Of a DNA stretch of 10,974 nucleotides, positions 10,911 through 10,974 are shown in pieces (the first letter of the stretch is position 1; each line of letters opens with the position of its first letter). This stretch comes from Baffinella frigidus. Its lineage: Eukaryota; Cryptophyceae; Cryptomonadales; Baffinellaceae. The DNA is taken from contig MU646388.1 in NCBI GenBank assembly GCA_026770585.1, forward strand, positions 429,945-440,918, given 5' to 3'. The position numbers and the translations under genes were made by a program. The notes below the pieces were generated by a model. That model saw nothing but the letters and a program-made list of their open reading frames with translations. It was not told the origin of the DNA and did not search any database.

Positions 10911-10974
10911 TTGAGGGTTGAGGGTTTCGAATTGAGGGTGTAGGGTGTAGGGTGTAGGGTGCAGGGTGTAGGGT
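10911..10974 (-). repeat. Heptamer array upstream of exon 1
   Basis: Plus-strand GTTGAGG and then GTGTAGG units run to the window edge, forming the acceptor end of the intron before exon 1. Confidence 0.85.

Overview
The window is eukaryotic nuclear DNA, most likely from a photosynthetic alga. It is filled almost end to end by one gene on the minus strand: the C-terminal half of the large (H) subunit of magnesium chelatase, the first committed enzyme of chlorophyll synthesis. I read the gene by looking for family motifs in the reverse complement and then fitting splice sites. 26 short exons (49 to 147 nt) join in a single open frame of 2070 nt (690 codons), with codon phase matching at all 25 junctions. 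Coding sequence is about 19 percent of the window. The N-terminal half lies beyond the right edge, and the last few codons probably lie beyond the left edge. Bacterial-style operons, ribosome binding sites and terminators do not apply here.

Layout from right (5' of the gene) to left: exons 1-4 (10906-9809) carry the end of the central domain, with a Gly/Ala/Ser-rich linker. Exons 5-9 (9253-7497) carry [18 protein letters not shown] and an acidic linker. Exons 10-12 (7150-6087) carry [15 protein letters not shown] and [12 protein letters not shown]. Exons 13-17 (5729-4286) carry [25 protein letters not shown] and SGIFRDSF. Exons 18-21 (4131-2788) carry [20 protein letters not shown] and [13 protein letters not shown]. 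Exons 22-26 (1932-127) carry [41 protein letters not shown] and [12 protein letters not shown]. From memory of the family, the wording is closer to the second, bacterial-like algal type (often called ChlH2) than to the canonical plant and cyanobacterial ChlH.

The introns are the unusual part. Most are filled with 7-bp telomere-like arrays (TTTAGGG and variants such as TTTCGGG, TTTATGG, GTGTAGG, GTTCAGG). These are almost always G-rich on the plus strand, so CCCTAAA-like in the transcript, and different tracts have been homogenised to different variants. More than half of the introns also carry truncated, mutated copies of the neighbouring exon's edge together with its splice site ('exon-edge echoes'), nearly always in the same orientation. 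Two adjacent introns carry a shared 21-bp minisatellite containing a branch-point-like motif. The longest intron carries many copies of a hairpin-forming TTACTACA...TGTAGTAA repeat. One intron holds a perfect 52-bp palindrome beside a possible plus-strand ORF.

The TTTAGGG-type heptamers, the two apparent GC-AG introns and the ChlH2-like sequence fit a microalga. A prasinophyte green alga is my first guess, with dinoflagellates or haptophytes as alternatives. The species cannot be fixed from this window.
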